Source: Streptococcus sp. oral taxon 056 str. F0418 (GTDB taxonomy: Bacteria > Bacillota > Bacilli > Lactobacillales > Streptococcaceae). From it: a stretch of 64,000 nucleotides of DNA. Made by a program: the position numbers and the translations under genes. Position 1 is the first letter of the stretch; the number at the start of each line of letters is the position of its first letter. The DNA is taken from contig NZ_AFQU01000001.1 in the NCBI RefSeq assembly GCF_000220065.1, forward strand, positions 806,001 through 870,000, given 5' to 3'. Below, piece by piece: positions 1 to 8,743 of this stretch. The notes below the pieces were generated by a model that had not been told where the DNA came from, ran no database searches, and saw only the letters and a list, made by a program, of their open reading frames with translations.

Positions 1-312
1 AGGAGCAGAAGCTTGTTGAATTTCTGGCTGATTAGCCAACTTAGAGTCTGGAGTTGTTACAGGATGGTTTCTTGTAGTTTCTCCTTCAACAGCGGTTTTA
101 GACGGCTTTTTTTGGTCAGCTGATTCTTTTAAAACAGTTGTTGTAGCCTTTTTCACTGCAGAAAAACTCGCCACAATTTTTTCTGCTTCTGCTGTTTCTA
201 CGCTTGAAGAGTGACTTTTGACATCCAACCCTAATTCCTTTGCTCGCTCAACAACTTCTTTACTTTCTTTTCCCAGTTCTTTTGCGATTTCGTACAATCT
301 TTTTTTAGACAA
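1..312 (-). CDS. infB: Translation initiation factor IF-2, N-terminal part (cut by window edge)
   Basis: Initiation factor that delivers fMet-tRNA to the 30S subunit; only the first 104 codons are inside the window. The product begins (TTG read as Met) [20 protein letters not shown], the IF-2 N-terminal helical module, followed by a low-complexity linker rich in Ala, Ser, Thr and Lys. The TTG start at 312-310 is chosen because an AGGAGG ribosome site sits just upstream and the family signature starts there. It is the last visible gene of the rimP-nusA-rnpM-ylxQ-infB operon. The G domain lies outside the window. Confidence 0.93.
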   Translation of the reverse strand, partial: MSKKRLYEIAKELGKESKEVVERAKELGLDVKSHSSSVETAEAEKIVASFSAVKKATTTVLKESADQKKPSKTAVEGETTRNHPVTTPDSKLANQPEIQQASAP

Positions 313-329
313 ATCCTTGTCCTCCTGTT

Positions 330-628
330 CTATTGCATAATAGACCTCATTTTCTTTGTAAAACCAGCATCTGTGATGGCTAAGACTTTTCTTGCTTTGC
401 CAATCGCAGAGCTCAATTCCAGTGTTGAAAACACGGTTACTACTTCTACTTGGTAATAGTTACTTTTATCTTTTATTTTTTGTTCAAATTTGGGGCAGCA
501 TCACCTGCCAGAAAAACCATTTTAGCTTTTCCTTCCTGAATAGCCTTAACGACTAATTCTTCCCCAGAAATGATTCGTCCAGCCCTCTGAGCCAGTCCAA
601 GTAGGTTTGCGACTTGTTGTTTATTCAA
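330..628 (-). pseudogene. ylxQ: YlxQ, L7Ae-family RNA-binding protein, frameshifted
   Basis: Small kink-turn-binding L7Ae/L30e-type protein normally encoded between rnpM and infB. It starts at TTG 628 (NKQQVANLLGLAQRAGRI), overlapping the rnpM stop by 8 bases, and reads correctly to PNLNKK, where a TAA appears. The cause is a run of six A on the coding strand (476-481). Adding one A restores a 99-codon reading frame through [20 protein letters not shown] to the TAG at 330, the usual family length. Either the gene is inactive or the run length is miscalled; the flanking operon genes are intact. Confidence 0.85.
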
Positions 629-917
629 GACCTAATTCTCTTCTTTTCACTTTATGATCAACATAGGCAATCAATTCATCATAGAAAGCCTCATCTACTT
701 CCATGTTAAAACTACGGTTAAATACGTGTTTTTTCTTTGCTTGGATAGCTTCATCATTATCTAGTTTGATATAAGCTCCACGGCCATTGGCTTTTCCTGT
801 CGGATCAATAAAGACTTGACCTTCCTTATTTTTGACAATTCGTAACAAATCACGTTTATCAATCACTTCATTTGAAACAACTGATTTTCTCAAAGGGATT
901 TTTCGTGTTTTTGCCAT
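621..917 (-). CDS. rnpM: RnpM (YlxR) RNA-binding protein
   Basis: YlxR/DUF448 family protein of 98 residues, reported in Bacillus as a modulator of RNase P RNA. The sequence MAKTRKIPLRKSVVSNEV and the later DPTGKANGRGAYI stretch (about residues 38-50) match the family core, a compact basic RNA-binding fold. In this family the N-terminus often has Cys residues, which are absent here, as is usual in streptococci. It lies 10 bases after nusA in the same operon and overlaps the start of ylxQ. Function here is by family only. Confidence 0.92.
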   Translation of the reverse strand: MAKTRKIPLRKSVVSNEVIDKRDLLRIVKNKEGQVFIDPTGKANGRGAYIKLDNDEAIQAKKKHVFNRSFNMEVDEAFYDELIAYVDHKVKRRELGLE

Positions 918-927
918 ATTTGCCCCC

Positions 928-2166
928 TTAGTCTAGCTCTGTAACATCGCTTTCTTCAAGGTCTGCTGTTAGAGCCGCTTCTGCCATTCCTTCAATTGCT
1001 TGGTCGGTATATGTTTGATTTGTATCTTCATACACATTTTCTTCTACTTCAGCACCAAAGCCGCCTAACTCCCCAGCTGCTTCCATAGCTTCAAAATCAC
1101 TCGCTGATTTGATATCGATGCGATAGCCAGTTAAATGAGCTGCTAAACGGACATTTTGTCCACGACGGCCGATAGCAAGAGATAACTTATTATCTGGCAC
1201 GACAACCAATGCACGTTTATTGTCTTCTGAGTGGAAGATAACTTGATCTACCTCAGCTGGTGCAATCGCGTTGTAGATAAATTCAGCAGGATCTGCCACC
1301 CATTCGATCACATCAATGTTTTCTTCAACAGGAACCATGCGATCGCTCTTGGCATCGTATTTTGCTGGGTGGAATTTGCTAGTAATTTTCTTGATATTAG
1401 CTCCACCACGACCAACGATTGTACCAATTGCATCAACATTTGGATTATGACTACGCACAGCAACCTTAGTCCGGTCGCCCGCTTCACGAGCCACACTCAT
1501 AATTTCCACAGTCCCATCATAAACTTCTGGGATTTCCTGTTCCATCAGACGCTTAATCATTTCAGGATGACTACGGCTTACAAAGACATTTACTCCACGT
1601 GGATTGTCTTCAACTTTGTATACAAAAACTTCGATGCGGTCATGAGAAGCAAAAATTTCTCCAGGAATCTGATCTTGTTTAGAAAGTTGCGCCTCAATGC
1701 TACCCAGATTTACATAGATAAAGCGATTGTCAAAGCGTTCTACTGTACCTGACATGATTTCATTTTCATGTTCCTTATAAGTGTTATAAGTAATGGTACG
1801 AGTTTGCTTGCGCATCTTTTCCATGATAGTTTGCTTAGCAGACTGAGCTGCAACACGACCAAACTCAGCAGGGGCTTCTTCAAATTTAATCTTGTCACCC
1901 AACTCGTAAGCAGAGCTAATCGCAAGTGCATCCTTCAAGCTGATTTCTAAACGGCTATCAAAGACTTCATCAACGACTTCACGAACTGTATAAACATGGA
2001 AGTCTCCTTTTTTCTCATCGAAATCAATCAAAGCACTATCTGCTTGACCATAACGGCGACGATAAGCAGATCGAAGTGATTCCTTTACTGCGTCAATAAT
2101 GTCTTCTTTTTTGATACCTTTATCTTCTTCTAAGATGCGGAAAGCATCTAGCATTTCTTTACTCAT
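928..2166 (-). CDS. nusA: Transcription termination/antitermination factor NusA
   Basis: RNA polymerase-associated elongation factor that modulates pausing, termination and antitermination. The 412-residue product has the N-terminal RNAP-binding domain (about 1-125), an S1 domain (about 135-200, SGTVERFDNRFIYVNLGS), a first KH domain containing GTIVGRGGANIKKI and a second KH domain containing AIGRRGQNVRLAA. An acidic tail follows, as in Gram-positive NusA; it ends ESDVTELD. The start ATG at 2166 follows rimP by about 45 bases. Second gene of the rimP operon. Confidence 0.97.
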   Translation of the reverse strand: MSKEMLDAFRILEEDKGIKKEDIIDAVKESLRSAYRRRYGQADSALIDFDEKKGDFHVYTVREVVDEVFDSRLEISLKDALAISSAYELGDKIKFEEAPAEFGRVAAQSAKQTIMEKMRKQTRTITYNTYKEHENEIMSGTVERFDNRFIYVNLGSIEAQLSKQDQIPGEIFASHDRIEVFVYKVEDNPRGVNVFVSRSHPEMIKRLMEQEIPEVYDGTVEIMSVAREAGDRTKVAVRSHNPNVDAIGTIVGRGGANIKKITSKFHPAKYDAKSDRMVPVEENIDVIEWVADPAEFIYNAIAPAEVDQVIFHSEDNKRALVVVPDNKLSLAIGRRGQNVRLAAHLTGYRIDIKSASDFEAMEAAGELGGFGAEVEENVYEDTNQTYTDQAIEGMAEAALTADLEESDVTELD

Positions 2167-2211
2167 TTTCTCTTAGCTTTTGCTAGGCAAAAGCAATCCT
2201 TTCTTTTATTT

Positions 2212-2700
2212 TTAAAACTTTACAGCAAGCCTTGCCTTGGAAACAAGGTTGTAAGGAATAGCAATTTCTTTCTTACGGGTTTTGTCCATATACTCTAGTG
2301 TCAAGACATCCTCTTTAAATTGGAGTAAGGTTCCTTCAAAAACCTTTTGCTTATCCAAAGTCTTGTACAATCCGACATGGATATACTGGCCAACTGCCGC
2401 TTCTACTTGTTCTTTAGTCTTAAGCGGCCTCTCCAAACCTGGACTGGTTACTTCAAGAAAGTACTGTTCAGGGAAAGGATCTGGCTTAATTGTATCCAGT
2501 AAAGGACTGATGATATCCGTCAAATCTGCCGTATCATTGACCGTAATCCCTCCTGGCTTATCAACAAAGACACTTAGAACAAAATCACTCCCTATCTTGC
2601 CATACTCCACATCAACAAGCTCAAAAGGGGCCATGATAGCAGGCTCGATAACTGCTGTCACTAACTCTACAATTGTTGCGATAAGACTACACCTCCTCAC
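2212..2700 (-). CDS. rimP: Ribosome maturation factor RimP (start uncertain)
   Basis: 30S maturation factor acting late in assembly; the body [29 protein letters not shown] and the C-terminal SH3-like part are typical, and about 160 residues is the family size. The start is a problem. The most upstream in-frame GTG (2700-2698) is itself part of the only good ribosome site, GTGAGGAGGTG, so it cannot be served by it. Downstream of that site the family sequence begins at IATIVELV with no ATG/GTG/TTG at the right spacing, only ATC (2685-2683) or ATT. Either a rare start codon is used or the native start has been lost by a small deletion. Confidence 0.9.
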   Translation of the reverse strand: MRRCSLIATIVELVTAVIEPAIMAPFELVDVEYGKIGSDFVLSVFVDKPGGITVNDTADLTDIISPLLDTIKPDPFPEQYFLEVTSPGLERPLKTKEQVEAAVGQYIHVGLYKTLDKQKVFEGTLLQFKEDVLTLEYMDKTRKKEIAIPYNLVSKARLAVKF

Positions 2701-2706
2701 AGATAA

Positions 2707-2730
2707 GAGGCGAAGAATCTTCTCCGCCTC
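2707..2730 (-). other. Stem-loop in the rimP operon leader
   Basis: Inverted repeat GAGGCG...CGCCTC lies in the 5' untranslated region of the rimP operon, between the promoter and the ribosome site. On the operon strand it is not followed by a U tract, so it is not an obvious terminator in that direction; on the + strand it is followed by GTTTTTT and could terminate antisense transcripts. A role in leader control is possible but not shown. Confidence 0.5.
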
Positions 2731-2752
2731 GTTTTTTCATATCACTAGTTGT

Positions 2753-2781
2753 AGTATAACACTTTTCACTCAACATTGCAA
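2753..2781 (-). promoter_or_regulatory. Promoter of the rimP-nusA-infB operon
   Basis: On the minus strand TTGCAA (2781-2776), a 17-bp spacer and TATACT (2758-2753) with an extended TG (TGTTATACT) form a good sigma-70-type promoter. Predicted start is near 2746, giving a leader of about 50-60 bases that holds the stem-loop at 2707-2730. Confidence 0.7.
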
Positions 2782-2805
2782 GAAATATGTATCCGACAAA
2801 GTCAT

Positions 2806-3444
2806 TTAGCAAAATTCTGCTTCAACCCGATAAATAACCTGTCCCTTGCTAGAAAATTTTTGCTCGTACTCCGTCATGACATTTCCTTCAAAGTCACTAG
2901 CATGCAAGTCTAACCAAACACCATTAAGCTTCATACCATATTGCGAGAAACTCACCAGACTATACTCAAACAAGCCACGATTATCTGTCTTAAAGTGAAT
3001 CTCTCCATTTTCTGGTAGTATTTGCTTAAAAGTGTCTAAAAAGGATTTATATGTCAAGCGTCGTTTTTCATGGCGTTTTTTAGGCCACGGATCTGAAAAA
3101 TTTAAATAAAGGCGATCTATCTCACCATCAGAAAAATAATTAGTCAGATCAGAACCGTCCACCCAGAGTAATTTAATATTCGGCACATCAGCGACCAGTA
3201 CTTTGTCCAAAGCATAGCTCAACACAGACTTTTGAATGTCAATCCCAATGTAATTTATATTTGGGTTTGCCTTGGCCATACCAGTGATAAAAGCCCCCTT
3301 TCCACTTCCAACTTCTATATGGATGGGATGGGTATTCCCAAAAATCTCTTGCCACTTTCCTTTAGCGTCAGCTGGGTTAAGTACGACATATTGGGGATTT
3401 GCTTCAAGAAGCTCCGTGGCTCCTTTACGATTTCTTACTCTCAT
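2806..3444 (-). CDS. trmB: tRNA (guanine-N7)-methyltransferase TrmB
   Basis: SAM-dependent enzyme making m7G46 in tRNA. The 212-residue protein has the SAM-binding motif [16 protein letters not shown] near residues 41-56, the Asp-containing [11 protein letters not shown] strand, and the family signature [15 protein letters not shown]. Its ATG overlaps the TGA-side end of ccrZ by 4 bases, so the two are translationally coupled; this pairing is conserved in pneumococcus. It is the last gene of the ecsA-ecsB-ccrZ-trmB transcription unit. Confidence 0.97.
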   Translation of the reverse strand: MRVRNRKGATELLEANPQYVVLNPADAKGKWQEIFGNTHPIHIEVGSGKGAFITGMAKANPNINYIGIDIQKSVLSYALDKVLVADVPNIKLLWVDGSDLTNYFSDGEIDRLYLNFSDPWPKKRHEKRRLTYKSFLDTFKQILPENGEIHFKTDNRGLFEYSLVSFSQYGMKLNGVWLDLHASDFEGNVMTEYEQKFSSKGQVIYRVEAEFC

Positions 3445-4235
3445 GATTCCTTTCTATATCTCGACCGAAAATTACGCAAAGCATAAATTTCTCGGTTTAC
3501 ATTTTCTAAATCATTATTTTCATAATATCTTGCAATTTGGCAGAGATAAGTATACTGGCTATACCAATATAATTTTTCCAATACCTTTTCATTATACTTG
3601 TAACCATAGTATGTCAACCATTCTTCCCAATGCGCTTCTGGAATATAGTGACTAAGCAAATGGGCCACATCGAACATGCGATCCGTCAAACGAACAGAAT
3701 CCCAATCGACGAGATAAATCAAACCACTCTGTGTCTCTACCCAGTTGCTATGGCGAACATCACCATGCACAATAGTTGCATAATCCTCTCGAAAAGCTGG
3801 TAAATTGCGGCGTAAGTCATCAATGATGGATTGTAGATATTGATTATTTTGTAAAGCGAAAGATGCTTTCTCAAGCCAATTATCTAGCAGATCATTAGGC
3901 GTTTCTAAGGCATAACCTAGCTTGGTCAACTGAGTCATGAGAGGGCGTGAACGATGCAAGCGAATCAAAATATCAAAAATCTGCTTTCGCTCTAGTCCAT
4001 CTGGACCCAAAATATCACCAGACAGCCATTCTTGAGCAGTCAATACATTACCATCTGGCAGACGACGACTCCATAATAATTGCGGTGCGATCTGTTCTTT
4101 TGCAAGTCCTGCTAAAATTGGAGTCGTATTCATTTTGATAAAAACACGTTCTCCATCAGGATAACTACCCATGTAAGCCTTACCACTCTTACCATTTATC
4201 GGCGTCAGGGTTAGTTCATTATCAATCAAGTCCAT
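3441..4235 (-). CDS. ccrZ: Cell-cycle regulator CcrZ (choline kinase-like phosphotransferase)
   Basis: A 264-residue kinase-fold protein whose start [20 protein letters not shown] matches pneumococcal CcrZ, which works with FtsZ at midcell to time DnaA-dependent replication initiation. The phosphotransferase core is visible as [16 protein letters not shown] (catalytic loop, HGDxxxxN) and [18 protein letters not shown] (DxD-like metal-binding segment). A GGAGGG ribosome site precedes the ATG at 4235. Coupling to trmB and position behind ecsB match the known context. The identity rests on family recognition and synteny; the cell-cycle role is inherited from pneumococcal work. Confidence 0.9.
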   Translation of the reverse strand: MDLIDNELTLTPINGKSGKAYMGSYPDGERVFIKMNTTPILAGLAKEQIAPQLLWSRRLPDGNVLTAQEWLSGDILGPDGLERKQIFDILIRLHRSRPLMTQLTKLGYALETPNDLLDNWLEKASFALQNNQYLQSIIDDLRRNLPAFREDYATIVHGDVRHSNWVETQSGLIYLVDWDSVRLTDRMFDVAHLLSHYIPEAHWEEWLTYYGYKYNEKVLEKLYWYSQYTYLCQIARYYENNDLENVNREIYALRNFRSRYRKES

Positions 4236-4284
4236 TCGTACCCTCCATCAAAGTTTCCTATCTATTTTACTAGTTTTAGCACCT

Positions 4285-5331
4285 TTAGTCAACCAAGCGA
4301 TTCAGCTTATAAGGCAGATAAAACGCATAAAGTAGAGCATATATCCCAACAATAACTAAGATCATTATTTTTTCGTTAAAAAATAGCAATGCTGCTACTA
4401 ATTCCAACAAAAAGGTGATTGTACCAACCGCTGTGATAACCCTTCTTGCCCCACCTAGCTTATCAGCTTCCTCAAGAGGAAATAGGTTTGTTAGATACTG
4501 ATAATCATATGCCTCATATATCCCCAAAAGTTGAAAGAGCAATAGATATTGAAATAAACTGACAAATACCGCCGCAATCATACTTTGGGGGAGAAAAACA
4601 ATCACCAATACAGAAAGAAGCAATAAGCGCAATGTAAGTGCAAAAAAATCACCATTTCGTAAATAAGAACGTAAGAACAGATGATCCCAAGTCCTATTCT
4701 GTCGCTTAGGTAGATAGCGAACCAGCATATCTAAATAAGCACGACGCTTCACACTACTTGAGATTCCCTTGACATTTGCAAACAGGGCATAAAATTGCAA
4801 AATGCGTTGTTTTCGTCTTTCTTCATAAGCAATAATGGATCTCCAATCCAATCCTTCTTGACTAAAAAACTTCTGGCTTTTTTGTTGAAATACGACCCCT
4901 TTTACTCCAAGCAAAAGCAAAGCATATAAAATAAAACCCCAAATAGACCATCCTAAAGCCATAAAAATAGGCACCAGTAATGATAGCAAAAAAGTTTGAA
5001 CAAATCCCCATAAAAGGAATGATTTTTTTATTTGATCTTTTATATAATCACGTAGCTCTTCTTCCTTAGCCAGTAGAAAAAGATTATCTGGCTTTTCAAA
5101 ATAAGTCGCAATCCGTCCCATAAGTACAAGCACGATAGATAAAAGAAATAAAGCAATCCAAATCGGCAAATGCTCTTGAGGAAAATGTCGAAGCAGTTGA
5201 CTATACTGAACAGCCACAAAGCCCAAGAAAACCATTAAAAACAAGATGAAATGATCGTTTAAAACATAACGTAAATATTTAATACACTGTGCTCGAAAAT
5301 CCTGTTTACGCTTAAAAAACATTGCTCTCAT
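4285..5331 (-). CDS. ecsB: ABC transporter permease EcsB
   Basis: Integral membrane partner of EcsA. The 348-residue protein has several hydrophobic segments (for example HFILFLMVFLGFVAVQYSQL near 28-47, ALFLLSIVLVLMG, and a C-terminal pair ending VGIYALLYAFYLPYK) and a central basic cytosolic region. Its ATG overlaps the ecsA stop by 4 bases (ATGA), a tight coupling. The family is implicated in secretion and in regulated intramembrane proteolysis; the transported substrate is not established. Confidence 0.9.
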   Translation of the reverse strand: MRAMFFKRKQDFRAQCIKYLRYVLNDHFILFLMVFLGFVAVQYSQLLRHFPQEHLPIWIALFLLSIVLVLMGRIATYFEKPDNLFLLAKEEELRDYIKDQIKKSFLLWGFVQTFLLSLLVPIFMALGWSIWGFILYALLLLGVKGVVFQQKSQKFFSQEGLDWRSIIAYEERRKQRILQFYALFANVKGISSSVKRRAYLDMLVRYLPKRQNRTWDHLFLRSYLRNGDFFALTLRLLLLSVLVIVFLPQSMIAAVFVSLFQYLLLFQLLGIYEAYDYQYLTNLFPLEEADKLGGARRVITAVGTITFLLELVAALLFFNEKIMILVIVGIYALLYAFYLPYKLNRLVD

Positions 5332-6059
5332 AAGGCAGCCTCTTCCGTCAAAGCTAAATAAATTTCATTCAAACTAGCATCCGGCATTGAAAATTCATTT
5401 CGTAACTGCTCTAAATTGCCTTTTGCACGCACTTGCCCTTTATGTAAAATAACAAACGAATCACACATTCTCTCAGCTGAATCCAGTACATGAGTACTCA
5501 TCAAGATTGACTTTCCCTTGGACTTTTCAATCGAAAGCAACTCAATCAAGTCCGCAATAGCAACTGGATCCAAACCTAGAAAAGGCTCATCCACAATAAA
5601 CAAACTCGGATCAATCACAAAAGCACAGATGATCATCACTTTTTGTTTCATTCCTTTTGAAAAATGAACTGGAAACCAGTCCAGCTTATCTTTCAAGCGG
5701 AATGTATCTAGTAAATGCTCCACTCTATCTAAGGCTACTTGAGGCTCAATATCGTAAGCCATAGCTACCATCTCGATGTGTTCTTTCAATGTTAATTCTT
5801 CATAAAGACTTGGAGTTTCCGGGATAAAACCAATTTTCTTTCGGTAGGCTGTACGATTGGCTTGCAAACTCAGTCCATCAATCAAAATCTCTCCTTGATA
5901 AGGAGTCAACAATCCAATAATTTCATTGATAGTCGTGGACTTTCCAGCGCCATTCAAACCAATCAGACCAACCAACTGACCATCTCCAACTTCAAAACTG
6001 ACATCCTTTAAAACAGGAATATTGACATAGCCTCCTGTAAGCCCTTTTATTTCTAACAT
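5328..6059 (-). CDS. ecsA: ABC transporter ATP-binding protein EcsA
   Basis: ATPase of the Ecs transporter, 243 residues from the ATG at 6059. This start is preferred over one further upstream because GGAG lies just before it and the ABC fold begins immediately (MLEIKGLTGGYVNIPVLKDV). Walker A GLNGAGKST, signature FSKGMKQK, Walker B LFIVDEPFLGLDP and the H-loop MSTHVLD are all present. First gene of the ecsA-ecsB-ccrZ-trmB unit. Confidence 0.95.
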   Translation of the reverse strand: MLEIKGLTGGYVNIPVLKDVSFEVGDGQLVGLIGLNGAGKSTTINEIIGLLTPYQGEILIDGLSLQANRTAYRKKIGFIPETPSLYEELTLKEHIEMVAMAYDIEPQVALDRVEHLLDTFRLKDKLDWFPVHFSKGMKQKVMIICAFVIDPSLFIVDEPFLGLDPVAIADLIELLSIEKSKGKSILMSTHVLDSAERMCDSFVILHKGQVRAKGNLEQLRNEFSMPDASLNEIYLALTEEAAL

Positions 6060-6077
6060 TTTTTCTCCAAATTCTGG

Positions 6078-6083
6078 TATAAT
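6078..6083 (+). promoter_or_regulatory. Extended -10 of the hit promoter
   Basis: TGGTATAAT on the + strand; predicted start near 6090, about 100 bases before the hit ATG. It faces the ecsA promoter, so the two leaders overlap. Confidence 0.55.
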
Positions 6084-6154
6084 ATGTTTAATTGTAAGTT
6101 GTTGCTCTGTATACCTGTTTACGGCAATACCGTTCAGCATTTACATTCTTCTAT

Positions 6155-6160
6155 ATTATA
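6155..6160 (-). promoter_or_regulatory. Extended -10 of the ecsA promoter
   Basis: TGATATAAT on the minus strand; predicted start near 6148, leaving a leader of about 90 bases before the ecsA ATG. Confidence 0.55.
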
Positions 6161-6188
6161 TCAAAATCTAGCCAAAGAGGTATATTTT

Positions 6189-6605
6189 ATGACAGATTGT
6201 ATTTTTTGTAACATTATTGCAGGTGAAATCCCTGCCGCTAAAGTTTATGAAGATGAAGGCGTCCTTGCTTTTCTTGATATTTCACAAGTTACACCTGGCC
6301 ACACCCTTGTTGTTCCTAAGAAACATTTTCGTAACTTGCTAGAGATGGATAGTGTTAACTCTAGCCTGCTCTTTGAACAAGTTCCACAAATTGCCCGTAA
6401 AATTATGAAAGCGACCGGTGCGACTGGTATGAATATCATTAATAACAACGAAGAAGTCGCTGGCCAAACAGTGTTTCATACCCACATACACTTAGCTCCG
6501 CGCTTCAGTGAAAAGGATGATCTAAAAGTAACATTCGTCGCTCACGAACCAAACTTTGAAGAATTGGGAAAACTGGCAGAGAAAATTGCTCAAACTAAGG
6601 AATAA
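6189..6605 (+). CDS. hit: HIT family nucleotide-binding hydrolase
   Basis: Histidine-triad protein of 138 residues. The ATG at 6189 is chosen because the family N-terminus MTDCIFCNIIAGEIPAAKVY (with a CxxC) starts there; upstream in-frame sequence lies in the promoter. The catalytic triad motif is HTHIHLAPR near residue 98. HIT proteins hydrolyse AMP-lysine-like or nucleotide-phosphoramidate substrates; the physiological substrate here is unknown. Followed 9 bases later by a small membrane-anchored protein in the same direction. Confidence 0.93.
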   Translation: MTDCIFCNIIAGEIPAAKVYEDEGVLAFLDISQVTPGHTLVVPKKHFRNLLEMDSVNSSLLFEQVPQIARKIMKATGATGMNIINNNEEVAGQTVFHTHIHLAPRFSEKDDLKVTFVAHEPNFEELGKLAEKIAQTKE

Positions 6606-6614
6606 GGAACATTT

Positions 6615-6908
6615 ATGAAACTAACAAATCTACTTTTATTTGCAGGTGCTGCCGCAGCTAGCTACCACTTGGTGAAAAATCGAGAAGACATTACGGAAGA
6701 AGTTAGCGAAACCAGTCAACTCCTGAAAAAAGCACAACTTAGCTTAGTCAATATCCAAGCTAACTTGGACTATTTAAAAAACCAGAAAGAAACACTGGAG
6801 GATATTAGCAAGGACCTTCAATATAAGGTGAAAGTATTCAATCAAGAAGCCCATGCTCGTTTAACTGAAATCCAACAAATCTGGGAAAATCCTTCCAACA
6901 ACAAATAA
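6615..6908 (+). CDS. Small membrane-anchored coiled-coil protein
   Basis: 97 residues: a short hydrophobic N-terminal segment (KLTNLLLFAGAAAASYHLV) followed by a long, charged, probably helical region. I recognise it only as a conserved streptococcal hypothetical next to hit, resembling YtxH-type general-stress proteins in layout. No catalytic motif is seen. It is co-directional with hit (9-base gap) and is followed at once by a strong terminator, so the pair forms one unit. Confidence 0.75.
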   Translation: MKLTNLLLFAGAAAASYHLVKNREDITEEVSETSQLLKKAQLSLVNIQANLDYLKNQKETLEDISKDLQYKVKVFNQEAHARLTEIQQIWENPSNNK

Positions 6909-6996
6909 AAAGAGTCTAGTATCATTTGAATCGCGCCAAAAATTAGATTTTATATCTAACTTTTTGGGTCAGTGCATTTTGATACTAGACTTTTCT
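6909..6996 (+). terminator. Bidirectional terminator with nested hairpins
   Basis: Outer arms AAGAGTCTAGTATCA and TGATACTAGACTTTT pair perfectly over about 14 bp, with T tracts outside on both strands. An inner inverted repeat around TTAGAT...ATCTAA sits in the loop. It lies between two convergent units (hit side and lytR), so it can terminate both. Confidence 0.8.
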
Positions 6997-7004
6997 TGTA
7001 AACA

Positions 7005-8213
7005 TTAATTAGTTGTCTGCGCATCGCTTGATGCTTCAGGGACTGTAGTAGTTGTTGCAGATGATGGTGTCTGTCCCACAGTAGTCGAAGGACTGATGTT
7101 GCTTGTTGAGTTATTTGGAGTCGGATTTGAATAGCTATTCGTAGAGTATGCTGTTCCAGTGTCTGCCATATCTGTTACTGTTGGCAAATAGTCACTAGAT
7201 AAACCTGAGATATTTTGTCCTTCTCCATTCAAATCCTCATACAAGACAGCATTTGTCTCTAACTTTGTTAAGATTTCTAATCCTAGTGACTTGCGCAAAA
7301 TATTTTGCATTTCAAGTAAATGGTTTTTTGTTACAATTTGATAGCTTCCGCCGTCTGCCAACGTAGCATCTTCACCACGTAGCTGCTGGCTTTCAATATT
7401 TTTAAAAGCATCACGATACCCCAAGAGTTGAGGAATACTACCTGATGTCAGCTCAATATTGGTCTGCATATTGCTACTAACCGCCTTCAAGATTGCTTGA
7501 TAGTGGCTAATACTGTTCAAACTCAATACCTTCTCAACAACCTTTTTAATGACTTCTCGCTGACGTTTTTGGCGTCCGTAATCTCCCTCAGGATCTTGGT
7601 AGCGCATGCGAGCATAGACCAAAGCCTGATCACCATTAACAGATTGAACACCTGGCTCAACTTTAGCTGTGTATTCTGGCTCATTTTCTTCGATAGAAAT
7701 AGGGAAGTCAAAAGTATTATTTACTGTAATACCGCCAACCGCATCTACTAAGTCTACAAGTCCCTTCATGTTGATGAGGATATAACGATCCACATGAATG
7801 TTCATCATATCTTGAATCGTTGAAATAGCTAGCTTCGCACCTCCGGTGGCATAAGCGGCATTTAACTTCGCCTCTACTGTTTCTCCATCGCCATTCTTAA
7901 TCTTCGTTAAAATATCGCGTTCCAAGCTCATCATAACCGTTTTTTTCGTCGTCGGATTAACAGATAAAAGAATCATTGTATCGCTATTTCCTGCCCAAGC
8001 ATCTGAACGTGAACCACTTCCCGTATCCACTCCCATTAAAAGAATAGTCATAGGCTTCGTCGCAGAAATAACATCTGTCTCGTCTCCAAAACTCTTATAA
8101 GTCTTTGATAACTCTCCTGTTGACTGATTATAGATAGTCCAAGCATAGGCTCCAACCCCTAGCACAGTAACTGCTAACAAACTTAAAAACATTAATACAA
8201 TTTTTTTAAACAT
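7005..8213 (-). CDS. lytR: LytR-CpsA-Psr family phosphotransferase LytR
   Basis: LCP-family membrane protein of 402 residues that attaches undecaprenyl-linked glycopolymers such as teichoic acid to peptidoglycan. It has an N-terminal signal-anchor (IVLMFLSLLAVTVLGVGAYA), then the extracellular LCP domain with LLMGVDTGSGSR and the conserved RMRYQDPEGDYGRQKRQR segment, which carries lipid-phosphate-binding Arg residues. A Ser/Thr/Pro-rich C-terminal tail (about 355-402) is probably disordered wall-spanning sequence. It follows the GNAT gene by 5 bases; tsaE-GNAT-lytR is the pneumococcal order. Confidence 0.93.
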   Translation of the reverse strand: MFKKIVLMFLSLLAVTVLGVGAYAWTIYNQSTGELSKTYKSFGDETDVISATKPMTILLMGVDTGSGSRSDAWAGNSDTMILLSVNPTTKKTVMMSLERDILTKIKNGDGETVEAKLNAAYATGGAKLAISTIQDMMNIHVDRYILINMKGLVDLVDAVGGITVNNTFDFPISIEENEPEYTAKVEPGVQSVNGDQALVYARMRYQDPEGDYGRQKRQREVIKKVVEKVLSLNSISHYQAILKAVSSNMQTNIELTSGSIPQLLGYRDAFKNIESQQLRGEDATLADGGSYQIVTKNHLLEMQNILRKSLGLEILTKLETNAVLYEDLNGEGQNISGLSSDYLPTVTDMADTGTAYSTNSYSNPTPNNSTSNISPSTTVGQTPSSATTTTVPEASSDAQTTN

Positions 8214-8218
8214 ATTTT

Positions 8219-8743
8219 TTAGTCTATCAGTTTTCCCATTAGGTAAACGTCTAGAAATTTCCCTTCTTCTAAGTAAGCGCCTCGCTTCTGCAGGCCTTCA
8301 ATTTCAAAACCCAAACTCTTATAAAGATGAATTGCCCGTTTGTTTCTCACCTGTACACTTAAAGCCAGTTTACGAATAATATCTGACTCAGTAGCCCAGT
8401 CAATGACTTCTTCCATCAAAATTCGACCAAGACCTTGATTCCAAAAAGCCTTTTTTACAGCAACAAAGACATCTCCAATATGCGCAACACGCTTATATCT
8501 ATCCGCAGTAATACTAACCAATCCTGCTAGTTCTTCATTAAAAAAAGCTACAATCGAAATTCGATTAGGCAAAGAAGCCTGTTGCTCTAAGAATGCTGCC
8601 ACTTGCTCTGGATTCATTAACATACCAGTCTCATCTAAAGTGGTATAATCAGACTCCTGACCAATTTGATTTAAAAAGTCTATCAAAATAAATGCATCAC
8701 TAGCCTCTGCTTCTCTTAAAAGTAAGTCATATTCTACTGACAC
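8219..8743 (-). CDS. GNAT family N-acetyltransferase
   Basis: 174-residue acetyltransferase with the acetyl-CoA-binding region IGDVFVAVKKAFWNQGLGRI (Q/R-x-x-G-x-G/A region) and the C-terminal NKRAIHLYKSLGFEIEG typical of GNATs. Substrate unknown. Its ATG overlaps the tsaE stop at 8743, so the genes are translationally coupled. Not RimI by obvious signature, though it sits next to tsaE as RimI often does in Firmicutes. Confidence 0.88.
   Translation of the reverse strand: MSVEYDLLLREAEASDAFILIDFLNQIGQESDYTTLDETGMLMNPEQVAAFLEQQASLPNRISIVAFFNEELAGLVSITADRYKRVAHIGDVFVAVKKAFWNQGLGRILMEEVIDWATESDIIRKLALSVQVRNKRAIHLYKSLGFEIEGLQKRGAYLEEGKFLDVYLMGKLID

Noticed and set aside
1231..1752. Long + strand open frame antisense to nusA (and similar long antisense frames at 2282-2809, 28864-29286, 31583-32143)
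   Set aside because: Lies wholly opposite a conserved gene, lacks a ribosome site and follows the codon structure of the sense strand; a shadow frame.
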